Shown in pieces: positions 24,728-35,462 of a stretch of 64,000 bases of DNA. How positions within the stretch are numbered: position 1 is the first letter of the stretch; each line of letters starts with the position of its first letter. This DNA comes from Cornus controversa (Eukaryota > Streptophyta > Magnoliopsida > Cornales > Cornaceae). The translations under genes and the position numbers were made by a program. The stretch spans positions 53,978,033 to 54,042,032 of the forward strand of contig CM048845.1 in assembly GCA_026545225.1 (NCBI GenBank). Direction: 5' to 3'. The notes under the pieces are model-generated. The model ran no database searches. It saw nothing but the letters and a program-made list of their open reading frames with translations, and was not told the DNA's origin.

Positions 24728-25842
24728 CATATATATATACCTCTCTGACTTCTTCTTTAGTGATTCTGCCATCTGCATCTTTATCAACCCTGCAACAATA
24801 TACCAACTAGCTAGTCAATATCAATAAATATATATATATATATATGTATGATGATGATGATAATACAGGAAACGATTCATGTATAGGCATTATTCAATGG
24901 ATTTTCTTGTTTCTTACATGTTGAAGAAAGTTTTAAGCCTAGAGTCGAAGCTCTGATCTGAGATTTGATCCCAAAACTCTTTTAGCTGTGCCTTGTTGAT
25001 CGAATCACCCACTATATTCCGCCTCCTGGCAAGCGCATTGAAGAGCTCACCTGCAAACTCTTTCGACTCCATATTCATCCCTGCCATTAAGTGGATATTG
25101 GAATCTATTTAGACAACTTTTAAATTAAACTAACACAAGCACCAAGCTTGAATGCAACACAAAAAGTTCCAAAAACTATGCTAATGATAGCAAGAATTTG
25201 TGGTTTACCTATGCATTCACAGAAGAGCGAACGAGGAAGCAAGCCACCGGTGGAAGCAGTGAGCTTATTGAACTGGTTCTCCACCAAAGCCCATTCAGCG
25301 CCACAATCGGTCTTGCTGATGAACTTGAGCCCCTTTAAAGCATGAACTGCAGCCGACTTAGTCCTGTCATAGCGACTTGCCTTGGCTCGCTTGGACAATG
25401 AAGCCAAGCGCGTAAGCTCTTTAGTCACCTGCCTTAACCGTGAGGAAGCATTTCTAACAGCTGAGCTGCCGAAAGAAGACCTCTTCTCCGGGCATTTGGC
25501 CTGCAAAGTCAGCTCAGAATCTTCTACATAGGCTCTGGTGGAGGTGGTATTGACGCTCTGAACAGCCACAGAGTCGTCACTGACTTTGAGAGTGATCTCG
25601 ACACAGGTGTTGTCATCGGACTTTGTGCTGCTGCCACCAGTTGTACTATTGGTGGTGGTGGTGGTGAGTTCGGGAACGTTGAGTTCGGTGCTCTTTTCTT
25701 CAGGTTTTTTGGTTAGAGGTCCACTTAAAGGACCACTTAGAGCTGTTCTGTCAACCCCAACTATATCCTTGTCATAGTGGTGGTGGTGGCGATTATATTC
25801 ACTCTTAGTCCCTCTCACATCTTCTGTATCCGTTTTCTGCAT
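18117..25842 (-). CDS. RBOH: Respiratory burst oxidase homologue (plant NADPH oxidase), possibly damaged
   Basis: The protein moves electrons from cytosolic NADPH through FAD and two haems to oxygen outside the plasma membrane, giving superoxide for defence, growth and stress signalling. Twelve exons give about 927 residues, normal for the family. In order: variable N-terminus; NADPH_Ox region (about 120-265); EF-hand [12 protein letters not shown] (268-279) and a degenerate second hand DPENHKYIM; ferric-reductase membrane domain (about 345-620) with haem-histidine segments [17 protein letters not shown] and [22 protein letters not shown] site [12 protein letters not shown] (from 663); NADPH sites [10 protein letters not shown] and GLGIGATP (741-748); HNYCTS; the conserved Cys in VFYCG (896); terminal FHKENF. 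The start at 25842 is preferred to an in-frame ATG at 25929, which reads through a GA microsatellite and lies too close to the TATA box. Exon 10 carries a splice and frame lesion. It resembles RBOHC/D types. Confidence 0.93.
18355..19640. repeat. Dispersed degenerate 100-bp repeat series in RBOH intron 11
   Basis: About six diverged copies of the block 'catctttttgtatgg-aaatgacagaa-gtaag..agatggaagctatgaatatgaaaccctaaaacaatct..gaaagaaat' occur near 18365, 18550, 18965, 19178, 19372 and 19550. They lie 150-400 bp apart, all in the same orientation. Confidence 0.65.
18790..18960 (-). mobile_element. SINE-like tRNA-derived element in RBOH intron 11
   Basis: The minus strand starts with an A-box-like TAGCCAAGTTGGC (18947-18959), followed by AAGGCCTCCTGATTTAATC and a decayed B-box region GAGGTCCTGTGTTCTATTTC. 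This spacing matches plant tRNA-derived SINE heads. Boundaries are approximate and no clear target duplication was found. Confidence 0.5.
19632..19728 (+). mobile_element. SINE head with intact pol III B box in RBOH intron 11
   Basis: The A-box-like TGGTCTAGTTGT (19641-19652) and perfect B box GGTTCGAGTCC (19680-19690) are about 30 bp apart, as in tRNA genes. They are followed by an (ATA)n-rich tail near 19708-19726. No tRNA cloverleaf or anticodon arm can be folded from it, so it is a SINE and not a tRNA gene. It is antisense to RBOH. Confidence 0.6.
21189..21261 (-). other. RBOH exon 10 lesion: AC acceptor and 1-bp deletion
   Basis: On the minus strand the intron end reads ..TTATTAC then GTG TGC CAG GCA CCA CCT AGT. 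The family has [16 protein letters not shown] here, so the expected acceptor AG is replaced by AC at 21262-21263. Then AGTGGAAAAGTGGACTC lacks one base relative to the AGT-GGN-AAA-AGT-GGA-CTC needed for S-G-K-S-G-L. Using CCAG (exon from 21252) leads to a stop within the exon. Using the next AG in CCTAG (exon from 21241) restores frame as W-K-S-G-L-L-R-A-D and loses about seven residues of the loop between the FAD and NADPH lobes. Confidence 0.8.
24026..24063. repeat. Poly(C) tract in RBOH intron 4 (poly-G in the transcript)
   Basis: A run of 26 C (24030-24055), one A, then seven more C is preceded by other C-runs. The sense strand of RBOH is therefore a long G tract, able in principle to form a G-quadruplex. 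Length may be affected by sequencing. Confidence 0.9.
24680..24846. repeat. AT microsatellites around RBOH exon 3
   Basis: (AT)n/(ATAC) runs lie at about 24690-24740 and 24828-24847. They flank the 49-nt exon 3 on both sides; the first abuts its donor site (GAG|GTATATA). Confidence 0.9.
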
Positions 25843-25870
25843 TGGACTGACAAAAAAATCTTCGCAAAAA

Positions 25871-25906
<36 letters not shown>

Positions 25907-25950
25907 TTTTGATGTCTGCACTTCTCCAATAATGACTTCCTCTATATACA
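25843..25950 (-). promoter_or_regulatory. RBOH core promoter and 5' UTR
   Basis: A TATATA element lies at 25943-25948 (minus-strand GTATATAGAGG). Plant TATA boxes usually sit 25-35 bp before the start site, which would put transcription start near 25910-25918, upstream of the preferred ATG at 25842 and downstream of the ATG at 25929. The resulting leader of about 70 nt contains a (GA)n tract on the sense strand (25868-25902). Confidence 0.55.
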
Positions 25951-26459
25951 AGTTTACAGACTCTCTGTGTAGATATTATATAATTTTACAACTCACTATT
26001 TATTTCATGGCGGGCATGACGTGTGATCGATTTTGTCATACTCATGACATATGTATTGCATTACAATATTATATGTTAAAAAATGAAGCAGGTCCAACGA
26101 CCAATTAAAGAAATTTTAATCATTTTAGTGACTTGTGTGTGTGTTGGGATGGGGAGGTTCACACTATGATTTAAGAGAAATTATATTATTAAATGAAAAA
26201 AAAAGATAATTATTGTTTAAAAGAAATAATATTTATTGCTTCGTTATTATTGGAAATGCACATGTTACACGCCTCTACCTTTTCCACATGGTGGGAACCA
26301 GGCATTCTTCCCTAGTTAGTGCTTTACAAATAGTATATATTATGAGTTCACATTAGGACTATCAATTTTTTTTTTCCCCTGTAAGTAGGAGTGTAATAAG
26401 AATTGTGTTGGTATTGGTGTGTTTGAGTAGGTTTTTTTTTTTTTTTTTGGCGTGGTTGC
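25951..26459. other. RBOH upstream region
   Basis: AT-rich DNA without ORFs. It includes T-runs near 26370 and 26431-26448. The stretch presumably holds RBOH promoter elements, but none could be named with confidence. Confidence 0.4.
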
Positions 26460-26467
26460 TTTAGGAC

Positions 26468-27034
26468 TAGGGATGGCAACGAGTCGGTTATGGGACAGGA
26501 TCCCAATCTCCATTCTCATAACTGTTTGATTTTGGAAACTCCATAACCGGTTATAAATTCTCCCATTTACTCCATTTCCGCTTCATAATCGATCTAACTC
26601 ACTATGTTCCAAACCGCCCCGCTCCACTCTGCCCCGCCTCAAAATCGGTTAAAACTCATTTGATTCGTGAATTTTCAACATTCTCTAAACATTAACATTA
26701 TACAATTTTCAAAATTTTCTTATTTATTTGTTATCCATGCTTAAAATAAGGGATTATACAACTTCCAACAAAACTAAGTATTTTGAAATTTAATATTTTT
26801 TAAGGTATATATATATACACAAGTAATATAATATCAACAATTAAATATAGTATAATCTGGGCGGGTTTTAAATGGGGGCGGGGCGACCTTGCCCTGCCTC
26901 GGCCCCGAAACCTATTGGGTTTTGAATAACAAAATTTATTCTCGTCCCATTTAAATAAACAGTTCTTCAGACCCGCTTTAAATGAGACAAGACGGGACGA
27001 GTTCTCATTGGGTTGAGAATTTTTGCCACCCCTA
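26468..27034. mobile_element. Small non-autonomous hAT element (567 bp)
   Basis: The ends TAGGGATGGCAACGAG and (inverted) TAGGGGTGGCAAAAAT are hAT-type inverted repeats. Flanking octamers TTTAGGAC (26460-26467) and TTCAAGAC (27035-27042) agree at six of eight positions, fitting an aged 8-bp duplication. Subterminal 'cggttat', 'gggcggggc' and 'gggacgag' motifs repeat. No transposase frame is present. It lies about 0.6 kb upstream of RBOH. Confidence 0.8.
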
Positions 27035-27042
27035 TTCAAGAC

Positions 27043-28148
27043 ACCTCTCCTCTATGATTTTACTTTATTTATATAATCTACTTGAATTACAAGAGATAGA
27101 GTATTAAGAAAGGACAAAGTTATACATGGGGTATTCTCAGGATTTATATCGTTAATACGATCAAAATAAGAATATTACAACTCCAATAATGCTGGCATTC
27201 CTAACAAATAGTTAATCAACTATATATCTGTTTGGCTCAAAATTGCGCGGACGTGCCGGAGTGTACATGGACTCAAAGGAATTGCCAAACTATCCTAATG
27301 CTATCAGTCAAAAGGAATGACAGACCAATCTTCTTAGATTAGGAGTCAGGGATGATCCCTTCAGATTCTCAACGCCTCTTACGGAGAACTTTTTCACATA
27401 TGAACAAGTAATGAAACAAAATGAGTGGTAGAATGAGATCTAAAACAGGAAATAAACTCATACTCATTTCATTAATAAGTATCTTTGATATTGTTCATCC
27501 ACTTAATCAGCTTGACCAACGGATTAGATTAGCGTGTGATGCAGGCATGTCAGAGCCATTCAGTCAGTCCAAAGAGAACTAAAAGGGTGGTCGTACACGG
27601 TATCTCTTTTGAAAATAGTGTAGAATCAGACGATTGATTAGAGAGAGAATACCAAACTCCCTATCAGGTTCTTCTTGCCTCAATTAAGAGGAAGAAAGAG
27701 GAAGATGTAGACAAATGGACTGATAGAAAATAGGGAGAACAAGAAATTAAGAAAAATGTAGAGAGAGATAGAATGAAATATGTAGAGTTGTGTTGGTTGT
27801 AGAACCCTTTGCAAGTGTCATACATCATTTATTTATAAGCTTCTTATAATAACAAACTTCTTAAAAATAAGATATTACAATAAAAATAGAAAATAAAGTG
27901 ATATGCAAGTGCATATCCAATGAAGTTAATTGTCTCTAATTTCCCTTGCCTTAGTGTCTTCAACCAAGTTTCTTCCAGAATTATAACTTCACCAAAGAGT
28001 CCCACTTAAAGTATGTTTTATCATGAATAAATATCTTTATCAGTTAACCATTTAAGAGATAATCCTCTGATATAAACCAAATAGAGTCAGTCATACACTC
28101 TGACCTTGAATATAGAAAAGTCGACGTATATGGGTTATGCATATCATT
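27043..28148. other. Unassigned AT-rich spacer
   Basis: No coding frame or element termini were recognised. A GA-rich stretch (27640-27780) followed by AT-rich DNA might be an old LTR, but no partner was found in the window. Confidence 0.35.
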
Positions 28149-28153
28149 ATCTT

Positions 28154-30720
28154 TGAAATCCTCCTATTTCACGCGTGGCCAGTCTCACACATGTAATATA
28201 AGAAATATTCATAATTGATAGCATATAAGCACAAAATACTAGTAACAAAAGAAAAAGAAAATAATTGTTAAAAGAAACTTTAACTGAGAAGATTAACAAT
28301 ATTGAATAAAAATTTGTGAATTCGAGCATTACAACTTGAAAGTCTTGTAACTCAAGGATTCCTATTTCCAAAAATAGTAAGATTAAACAATGTAAAATAA
28401 CATCCCAAAAATAGTCTACATCTCAGACATAAATAAAAATTAAGTCCCTACACTAAAGTTTGGTAAGGAAAGATGACTGTCATGCTCTACGAACTCTACG
28501 CTCTAACCTCGAAGTGAAAACGATCTAGGACCTGAAACATCAACAAAGTGAGTTAGACTCACGAGCATCAATAAAGTGGGTTAGACTCACGAGCAAGTTT
28601 CCCTCTACTACCACCTAACAGAGAACTGATAAACATATCCTCTATATGCGGACAATAAAATATACAGATATAATATATCATTTTCTCATTTAACCTCTTG
28701 TCCCAAAAATAGGCAACTCAACATGTTGTACCAGCCCATCTCTTATCACAATGAATGTAGAGCAAATTTCCTAAATTCAAACCATATGCAATTCTAACAT
28801 GTCTAATCACATACTAAGTAGTTTTCTTATTAAGTACTAGGCAATCCTAAAATACCTACATTCATATTTTATGAATACTTTATTAGGTATTAGGTAATCC
28901 TGGCATGCCTCCACATATATTTTACAAATACCTTATTAGGTATTAGGCAATCCTGACATGTTTTTCCATAATATTTAAAACAAAACATATACTTAAAAGC
29001 ATGAGTGATAATATAAAATGAAAATATATCAATCCACAAGGATAGAATACAAACTATTCAAAACCGAATTGTCCTTTTTCTTCTATTCACAATAATAAAA
29101 ATAAATATAAAACAACTACAACAAACATTCACCTTGTATACAATGTTAACACCCAAAGCAAATAAAGTGACATATTCAACCGCGTCATTTAAATGAGTGC
29201 CAAAGCAAAAGAAATACAAAATTCCAACCTTAAAAACTTACTTTTTGTACTAAATTTACAACTAGGGTGACTAAATCCCTCTCAAAACGATAGTCCCATG
29301 CATTTTTGCCATAAAAAGTCTCGTTTGATTTTTCAAAAAAAATCTGAAATTTATCGATATTTAAAAATATTTTTTTCATATTTTTCTACATTTTAAGACA
29401 TTTAAAAAAATTAAAAAATACTTTTAATTACCGGATTGGGCCGAGATTGGACCTAGAGGTTGGGCTTGGTGAGTGGGACCGAACTGTCCTTTTCTGCTCC
29501 CAACTGGTTATAGAAACAGGGCCCACGCGCCCCCACGTGTCGGCAGCACGCATGAGCGTCACATGCCTTGTTCATCTTCTTCTTTCAGCGCTTGTGTGCC
29601 CAGTAGTGCTCAAAGGCGCGTCCCAGCCCCTTTTCGTCGATCTTCCGGCCATTCTCGACCACCAAATCCCTCCTTTTTATACACCAAAACACTCCTTTTC
29701 ATCTATACTTTCTAATGGTACAAGAATCCCCTCCATTCACAACCTAAATCAAAAACTCCCAAATTTCAAGTTCTAAGGTTCTTCCTCTAAAATTTTAAAT
29801 TGCGTCAAATTTCACAATAAATCACAACTCAATGACCAAGGTTATTCGAGAGAACCAGACAAACACTTTAATCAGATTAGAATCCATCAAAACACATAAT
29901 TTCATGCTCATATATAATTATGCATGCTTATATATATGTATATATATACATCTATAAACCTCATAGCAACCATCCACACAAATTTACATACGTATTTCAA
30001 CAAAATTCACTCTATTATACGTATTCATATAGAAATCTATAAATATGTGCATGTATACGCATATAATCAATCAACACAAAAAAGTTATTAATCTATGTTT
30101 AAGGGGAAGTGTAAAGCATGATCTGCCTTTCGATTTGAACAAGAACCCGCACAAGAAATTGCTCTTTCTCTCCCACCTCTCTTACGTCTACTATTCTCTC
30201 CCTCTCTGTGCATGAAAGACAGAAACTCTATTCTCTTTTTTTTCTTTTTAGAAATTCAAATAAATTACTAAAGAAATAAAAGAGAAACTAATAATAATAA
30301 TAATAAATATATACTAAGCCCAAACCTAAAATTTATAATACAACATAATTCAGCCCAAACGTCAATAATCCAACCCAAATTTCCCCTAACCCAACATGAA
30401 GAGAATTAAATAAAATTAAAATTAAAAAATAATAAAAGAACCATACACTAATATGGTCCAACAAAAATAATAAAATACCCACATATTTTTACTAATAAAT
30501 AAAAATACATTTATAACAAAAACTACACACTTACTAAAGGCAACCAACACTTAGTACCACATAATCAAACATCTACATTAAACAATAAATAACAAACATC
30601 GACAAAATTTAACTAAAATATTTGACAAAATTTAACTAAAGCATTTAAAACACTTAATAAGCAATTTAAACAAATGGAGAAAATCCAAATTAAATAACCT
30701 CAAAATTACGGGGTATTACA
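28154..30720 (-). repeat. Gypsy-1 3' LTR (2567 bp)
   Basis: TG..CA ends; the inner end TGTAATACCCCG (30720 downward) adjoins the polypurine tract. It contains three to four copies of a roughly 60-bp 'aggtattaggcaatcctgacatgcct' subrepeat (28770-28970) that is also present in the other two LTRs. ORFs within (for example 29447-29776) are not supported as genes. Confidence 0.88.
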
Positions 30721-30737
30721 TTCTTTCCCCCTAAAAA
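30721..30737 (-). other. Gypsy-1 polypurine tract
   Basis: The minus strand reads TTTTTAGGGGGAAAGAA immediately before the 3' LTR. This is the plus-strand priming site of the family. Confidence 0.8.
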
Positions 30738-30759
30738 GAGGAATTCCGTTATCGGAATT

Positions 30760-31960
30760 CACCCCATACCTGAAATAAAAAGCTTTGGATACTTTGCCTT
30801 TATTTCATCCTCCCTTTCCCAAGTGGATTCCGTCTCGTTGTGGTGGCTTCACTGGACACGTACTAAAGGAATAGTCTTGGAACGAAGGACTTGGTTCCTA
30901 CGGTCAAGAATACAGTAAGGTTGCTCTACATATGCTGCATTTGGCTGCAACTCAATCTCCCCAATCTCAATGTGCTGATAAGTATCCTCATTCCTAAGGA
31001 ATTTTCGTAACATAGACACATGAAAGACATTGTGCACCATGTGCATTGTGTCTGGTAATGCCAATGTATACGTTATCACCCTAATCCTGTCAATAATCAT
31101 GAAAGGATCCACAAAACGAGGTGACAACTTCCCCTTTTTACTAAACCGTATTACTCCTTTTATGGGAGAGACCTTAAGCAAAACCTAATCCTCCACCTTG
31201 AATTCTAAGGCTCAAGTTCTTCGATTATCATAACTCTTCTGTCTACTTTGGGCAGTCCACATATGGTCTCTAATAAGAGCAATTTTCTCTGACATGTCTT
31301 TAATAAATTCAGGACCCAAAAATCTATTTTCTCCAACCTCCAACCAGCACACCGACGACCTACATGGGCGCCCATTCAAACCTCGAATGGTGTCATACCA
31401 ATAGTCCTCTGATAACTTTTGTTATAAGCAAACTCAACAAGTGGCAAATAACTTGCCCAATTACCTTTAAATTCAAGCACACATGCCTGTAACATATCCT
31501 CCAGACTTTGATTAACCCTCTCAGTTTGACCATCGATCTAAGGGTGATAAGCTGTACTGAGATGCAGCGCTGTACCTATAGCCTACTAAAAGCTCTCCCA
31601 TAATCTTGAAACATAGTTCGGATCTCTATCCAATATAATGGACAAAGGCACGCCATGAAACTTTAATATCTCTGCAATATAAAGCTTTGCGTATTGCTAT
31701 GAGATGTAATACGAGCGAACTAGTAAAAAATGGGCTGATTTTGTCAACTTGTCCACTATAACCCAAATAGCATTATGTAACTACTAGGAGGTGGGAAGTG
31801 CCACAATAAAATCCATAGAAATGCTTTCACATTTTCATTTTGGTATAGGTAGTGGCTGTAAAGATCCTGGCAATCTCTGTGGTGGTTAATCTTGATCATT
31901 TGATAAGTGCTACACTTAGAGACAAATATAGCAATGTCCTTCTTCATGCCTGCCTACCAA
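30760..31960 (-). pseudogene. Gypsy-1 integrase and chromodomain
   Basis: The H2C2 finger remnant reads VSKCSTYQMIK at 31756-31947, with the second cysteine replaced by tyrosine. The core segment VDKLTKSAHFLLV lies near 31730-31755. The C-terminal integrase tail (KLSPRFVDPFMIIDRI, VFHVSMLRKF) and chromodomain-like block (EQPYCILDRRNQVLRSKTIP..) lie at 30760-31181. Several stops interrupt the region (for example a stop after VRVQ, before the chromodomain tail STWEREDEI). Chromodomains direct integration to marked chromatin in this family. Confidence 0.82.
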
Positions 31961-32309
31961 AACTATCGTTTCATGTCCTAGTACATTTTATCCCCTTTTG
32001 GGTGTACCAAAAATTGAGAACTATAGGCCTCACTCATCACTGCCCTCCTTAATTCATCCATAGGAGGAACCACTACTGCTCCTTGTACCTCAATCCTCTA
32101 TCTGTATCCACTGTATAGAACGGTACCTCTCCAGATTTCAACTTAGCTACTTTCTCTATGCATTGCGGGTCAGTAAGCTAATTTGTAATTACCTTTCGAA
32201 TGATAGCAGGTGTAACCATTACACATGCTACAAAAGTATCAGCTAAATCATCAATGCTTCCCAAGTCATTCCATTCTACTTCAAATAGAGCTGAAAGACT
32301 AGCATAGGG

Positions 32310-32624
32310 TCAGCGACTAAGTGCATCAGCTACTACATTCGCTTTCCCTGGGTGCAACTGGATGGAAAAGTGATAATTTTTCACGAATTCCAACCACCTA
32401 CGCTGCCTCATATTCAGTTCTTTCTGTGAGAACAGATACTGCAAATTCTTGTGGTCGTTGAATAATCTGAAGGTCTCGCCTAAGAAATAATGCCTCCAAA
32501 TTCTCAAGGCAAAAATCATAACTGCTAACTCCAGATCATGAGTCGGGTAATTAAGCTTGTGAGGCTTAGACTTTCGTGAAGCATAGGATATTAGCCTCTC
32601 CTCCTGCATCAACAGACAACCCAA
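32310..32624 (-). pseudogene. Gypsy-1 RNase H
   Basis: A 104-codon open segment carries the typical Gypsy block order: [85 protein letters not shown]. It continues from RT in the same element but is separated by stops and frame changes at both sides. Confidence 0.88.
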
Positions 32625-33059
32625 ACCTTGTAATGACGCATCGGTATATATCTAGTACACAATTTCGCTTTGAGGGGTAGCTAGAATAGGTGCAGTTGTC
32701 AACCTGCTCTTTAACTCATCAAATACCGCCTGACAAGAATCATCCCAAACGAAGGACATACCCTTTTTAATCAGATGGGTGAGCGGACTAGCAATCTTGG
32801 AAAAGCCCTAAATGAACCTACGATAATAACCAGCTAACCCAAGAAAACTATGAATCTTTGAAGGTGAGGTAGGCTGCCCCCACTCCAAAACTGCTGACAT
32901 TTTACTTGGATCTACTGCTATCCCCTTCTCAAATACTATGTGACCCAAGAACTTCACCTCCCTCTGCCAGAAATCACATTTTCCCAACTTTGCATATAAC
33001 TGGTGGTCTGTCAGTGTCTGTAGAACAATATCGAGATGTCTGGCATGATCTTCCTATGA

Positions 33060-33584
33060 TCTAAAATAAACCAAAATGTCATCAATGAAGACAATAACAA
33101 ACTAATCTAAGTACGCTCTGAACACTCTCTTCATCAGATCGATGAAAACAGTTAGGGCATTTGTCAACTCAAAAGGCATAACCCAGAACTCATAAGATCC
33201 ATATCCAGTAAGAAAGGCTGTCTTCGGTACATCCTGTTCCCTAACTCGAAGCTGGTGATACCTGGATATCAAATCTATCTTCGAGAAGTAGGTGGCTCCT
33301 TTCAGCTGATTGAACAGATCATTAATCGTTGGCAAATGGTACTTGTTGTAGATTGTGACCTTATTCAACTCTCTGTAGTCTATCCAAAGGCCATCCTTCT
33401 TTTTCACAATCAACACCGGTGCTCCCCATGGTGAAGCACTCTTGTGAATGAATTTTTGAATGAGGAGTTGCTGAATCTGATCTTTCAGCTCCCTTATTTC
33501 CATAGGTGCCATTCTGTATGGGGCCCTAGTAATAGGTCTAGTGCCTGTGGCTAATTCAATCGCAAAATCTATTTTACGACTCAA
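33060..33584 (-). pseudogene. Gypsy-1 reverse transcriptase
   Basis: Blocks seen are [60 protein letters not shown] (first catalytic aspartate in KIDL) and [18 protein letters not shown] stop follows RVFRAYLD, then the catalytic VIVFIDDILVYF continues in the same frame at about 33100-33060. The active-site residues are present but separated by this stop. Confidence 0.88.
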
Positions 33585-33894
33585 TGGTAGCTTTGGAATT
33601 TCCTAAAACACATCCTGGAAGTCTCACACCCCTAGAATGGAATCCATATAAACTGTAATTCCCTCCGGAGACTCCTCACTAATAAAGAACAAGTGAGTAC
33701 TAAACCCTCCATTTGATTAGGGCATAGTAACCAAATACATCTCTTGGCCCGGTATGACAAAAATAATTTCCTTGACAATTAACCCGGGCATGATAATACG
33801 ATAACCAATCCATCCCGAGTGTGACATCATATGAATTCATGTCCAAAACCAATAGGTCTGCCAGGAACCTGAGTTTGCCAATGTCTATAGTGAC

Positions 33895-34137
33895 CTAACT
33901 ATAATGTTCTCGTAAAATCGTACTAACCCCCAATGGTGTAGAAATACTAAATGGAAAACTACGTGGCTGAGTAGCTATACCAGATAGTCTAACAAATGAC
34001 CGAGATACAAAAGAGTGAGATGCACTAGTATTGAATAAAACACGACCAAGTTTACCATTTATTAGAAATATACCCTTAATCGCTTGAGGAGTCTGCCCCT
34101 CATATGGCATGACATTGTAGACCCTCCCATGGTGCAA
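33895..34137 (-). pseudogene. Gypsy-1 protease, catalytic Asp changed
   Basis: The segment reads IKGIFLINGKLGRVLFNTSA then SHSFVSRSFVRLSGI. Retropepsins of this clade have L-F-D-T-G-A-S-H-S-F-I; here the catalytic D is N and G is S, so the enzyme would be inactive. The matching site in Gypsy-2 keeps the Asp (FDTSASHSF), so the D-to-N change is specific to this copy. Confidence 0.82.
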
Positions 34138-34594
34138 CTGCTAAACAGGTTACCCTACGGGCGGTGGCGGTGCTGGTAAAGCTGGACGATGCTGAGTCTG
34201 AATTCGTAAAACTTGTGGTGCCGGCAAGGGTGGTTGCTGTCTCTGTCCCTGCTAACCAAATTGTCCTTGATTAGTGTTGGGGCAATATCTAGCTGAATAC
34301 CCAAGCTCACCACACCCGTAAGAATTCCCTCTGAATGTACCAGTAGGCCTCCTCAACTAATTACCCTATGATTGAATCTAACCTATCTGCGGTACTCCAT
34401 TCTATTTTCTATGAGTAGAGGCTTCCCCTTTCTGAACATCACTGTTACCTCTGTGTTTCTTCCACAACTGCTGGCCTGGGTAACTGCCTCTATCAAATTG
34501 CCTCCTGTCATTTCCATTTATCCTCTCCATTGTTTGACTAGCGAAGTCCTTATCATTTCGTTTCTCCCCCTTTCATTTCTTGTAATCCCTCCTC

Positions 34595-35240
34595 AACTAA
34601 TAGTGTTGCAGTGTAACATCAACCACTTGAGCATAAGTGGTATAAGTTGGACTACCCACAATGACCTGTCGAATAGGCCAAATCAAACCATTCACAAAGA
34701 AGTACCTCTTCTTTTCTTTAGTGTTCACCTCCTCGGGTGCAAACAAAGATAGACTGGTAACTTCCTGCTCATACTTTGTGACTGTCATATCCCCCTACTG
34801 TAAGTCCAGGAACTCCCTCTTTTTAGTCGCCCTCATTGCATACGAGAAGTACTTGTCATCAAAACGGACTTGAAACTTTGCATATGTCAAAGTAGTCCGC
34901 TTCGCTACTGTAGTAACTGATTCCCACCATTGTAACGCATCACCCACAAGCTTAAAGTAGCCAGCATTTGTTTCTAAACTTCTATGCACACGATCATGCG
35001 AATGTCTTTCTTCCACTGAATGCGCTTCTTTCACCTCCATAGACCCCGAAAACTTTGGTGGGTTCCCTTTTGTAAAAGAATTCTGAACCCTCTCCCAAGT
35101 GTTAGGCTGATCCACCAGTAATGGAACATGTGCCAACTAAGGTGGCTGTTGATTCTGAAGAGTAGTCGCCACTCCTGTAACTACAGTCTGAGCGATAATG
35201 GCTACCAAATTGGGATGAAGTTCAGCATTTTCACCCTAAA
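34595..35240 (-). pseudogene. Gypsy-1 gag (retrotrans_gag type)
   Basis: 34795-35136 carries LLVDQPNTWERVQNSFTKGN, GDALQWWESVTTVAKRTTLT and YAKFQVRFDDKYFSYAMR. 34597-34788 continues with VTSLSLFAPEEVNTKEKKRY and FVNGLIWPIRQVIVG. A stop separates the two (the '*' after FLDLQ). The zinc-knuckle region near 34300 has lost its first cysteine codon. The N-terminal Gln-rich region near 35150-35200 (ATTLQNQQPP-like) is also interrupted. Confidence 0.85.
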
Positions 35241-35448
35241 CATTGTCCTGTCCCTCGTTTTGATTCAACTCCTCCTCCTACGGGTGGCACCTGAATGGAT
35301 GAAAAGAAAGAAAACCAATACCCTAAGAATAGACTAAGATATGTAGAGTACAATGAGTCATATTCTTAGGTTCTATTTATCAGAATACGCAACGTGAAAG
35401 ATATCATACGACAGACCCTAAGGACCCAAGAATACTTGAACTTGGAGT

Positions 35449-35460
35449 GCTCTAATATCA
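35449..35460 (-). other. Gypsy-1 primer binding site (iMet-like, mutated)
   Basis: The minus strand reads TGATATTAGAGC, two bases inside the LTR end. It matches the iMet PBS TGGTATCAGAGC at 10 of 12 positions. Confidence 0.75.
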
Positions 35461-35462
35461 AC

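Larger units (their letters stand above)
18117..25842 (-). other. RBOH exon map
   Basis: Exons on the minus strand (plus coordinates): E1 25209-25842; E2 24918-25080; E3 24741-24789; E4 24401-24514; E5 23290-23715; E6 22789-23175; E7 22616-22711; E8 22398-22513; E9 22030-22132; E10 21189-21241 (frame-restoring choice); E11 19879-20411; E12 18117-18226. All introns are GT-AG with this choice. Phases join correctly at every junction, and the lengths sum to 2784 nt, 928 codons with the stop. Intron 11 (18227-19878) is the largest and carries SINEs and a repeat series. Intron 4 carries the C-tract. Confidence 0.85.

Noticed and set aside
25586-25777. Plus-strand ORF inside RBOH exon 1
   Set aside because: Antisense shadow of the coding exon; no independent motif.
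25120-25929. RBOH start at the ATG at 25929
   Set aside because: It would translate a GA microsatellite as Arg-Glu repeats and lies only about 15-20 bp from the probable TATA box. The ATG at 25842 is a better start.
27043-28148. Solo LTR or pararetrovirus relic
   Set aside because: GA-rich and AT-rich blocks are suggestive, but no defined ends, duplication or coding motif were found.
29447-29776. ORF in Gypsy-1 LTR and its counterpart near 36754
   Set aside because: GC-richer LTR segment; the reading frames are not conserved between the two LTR copies.
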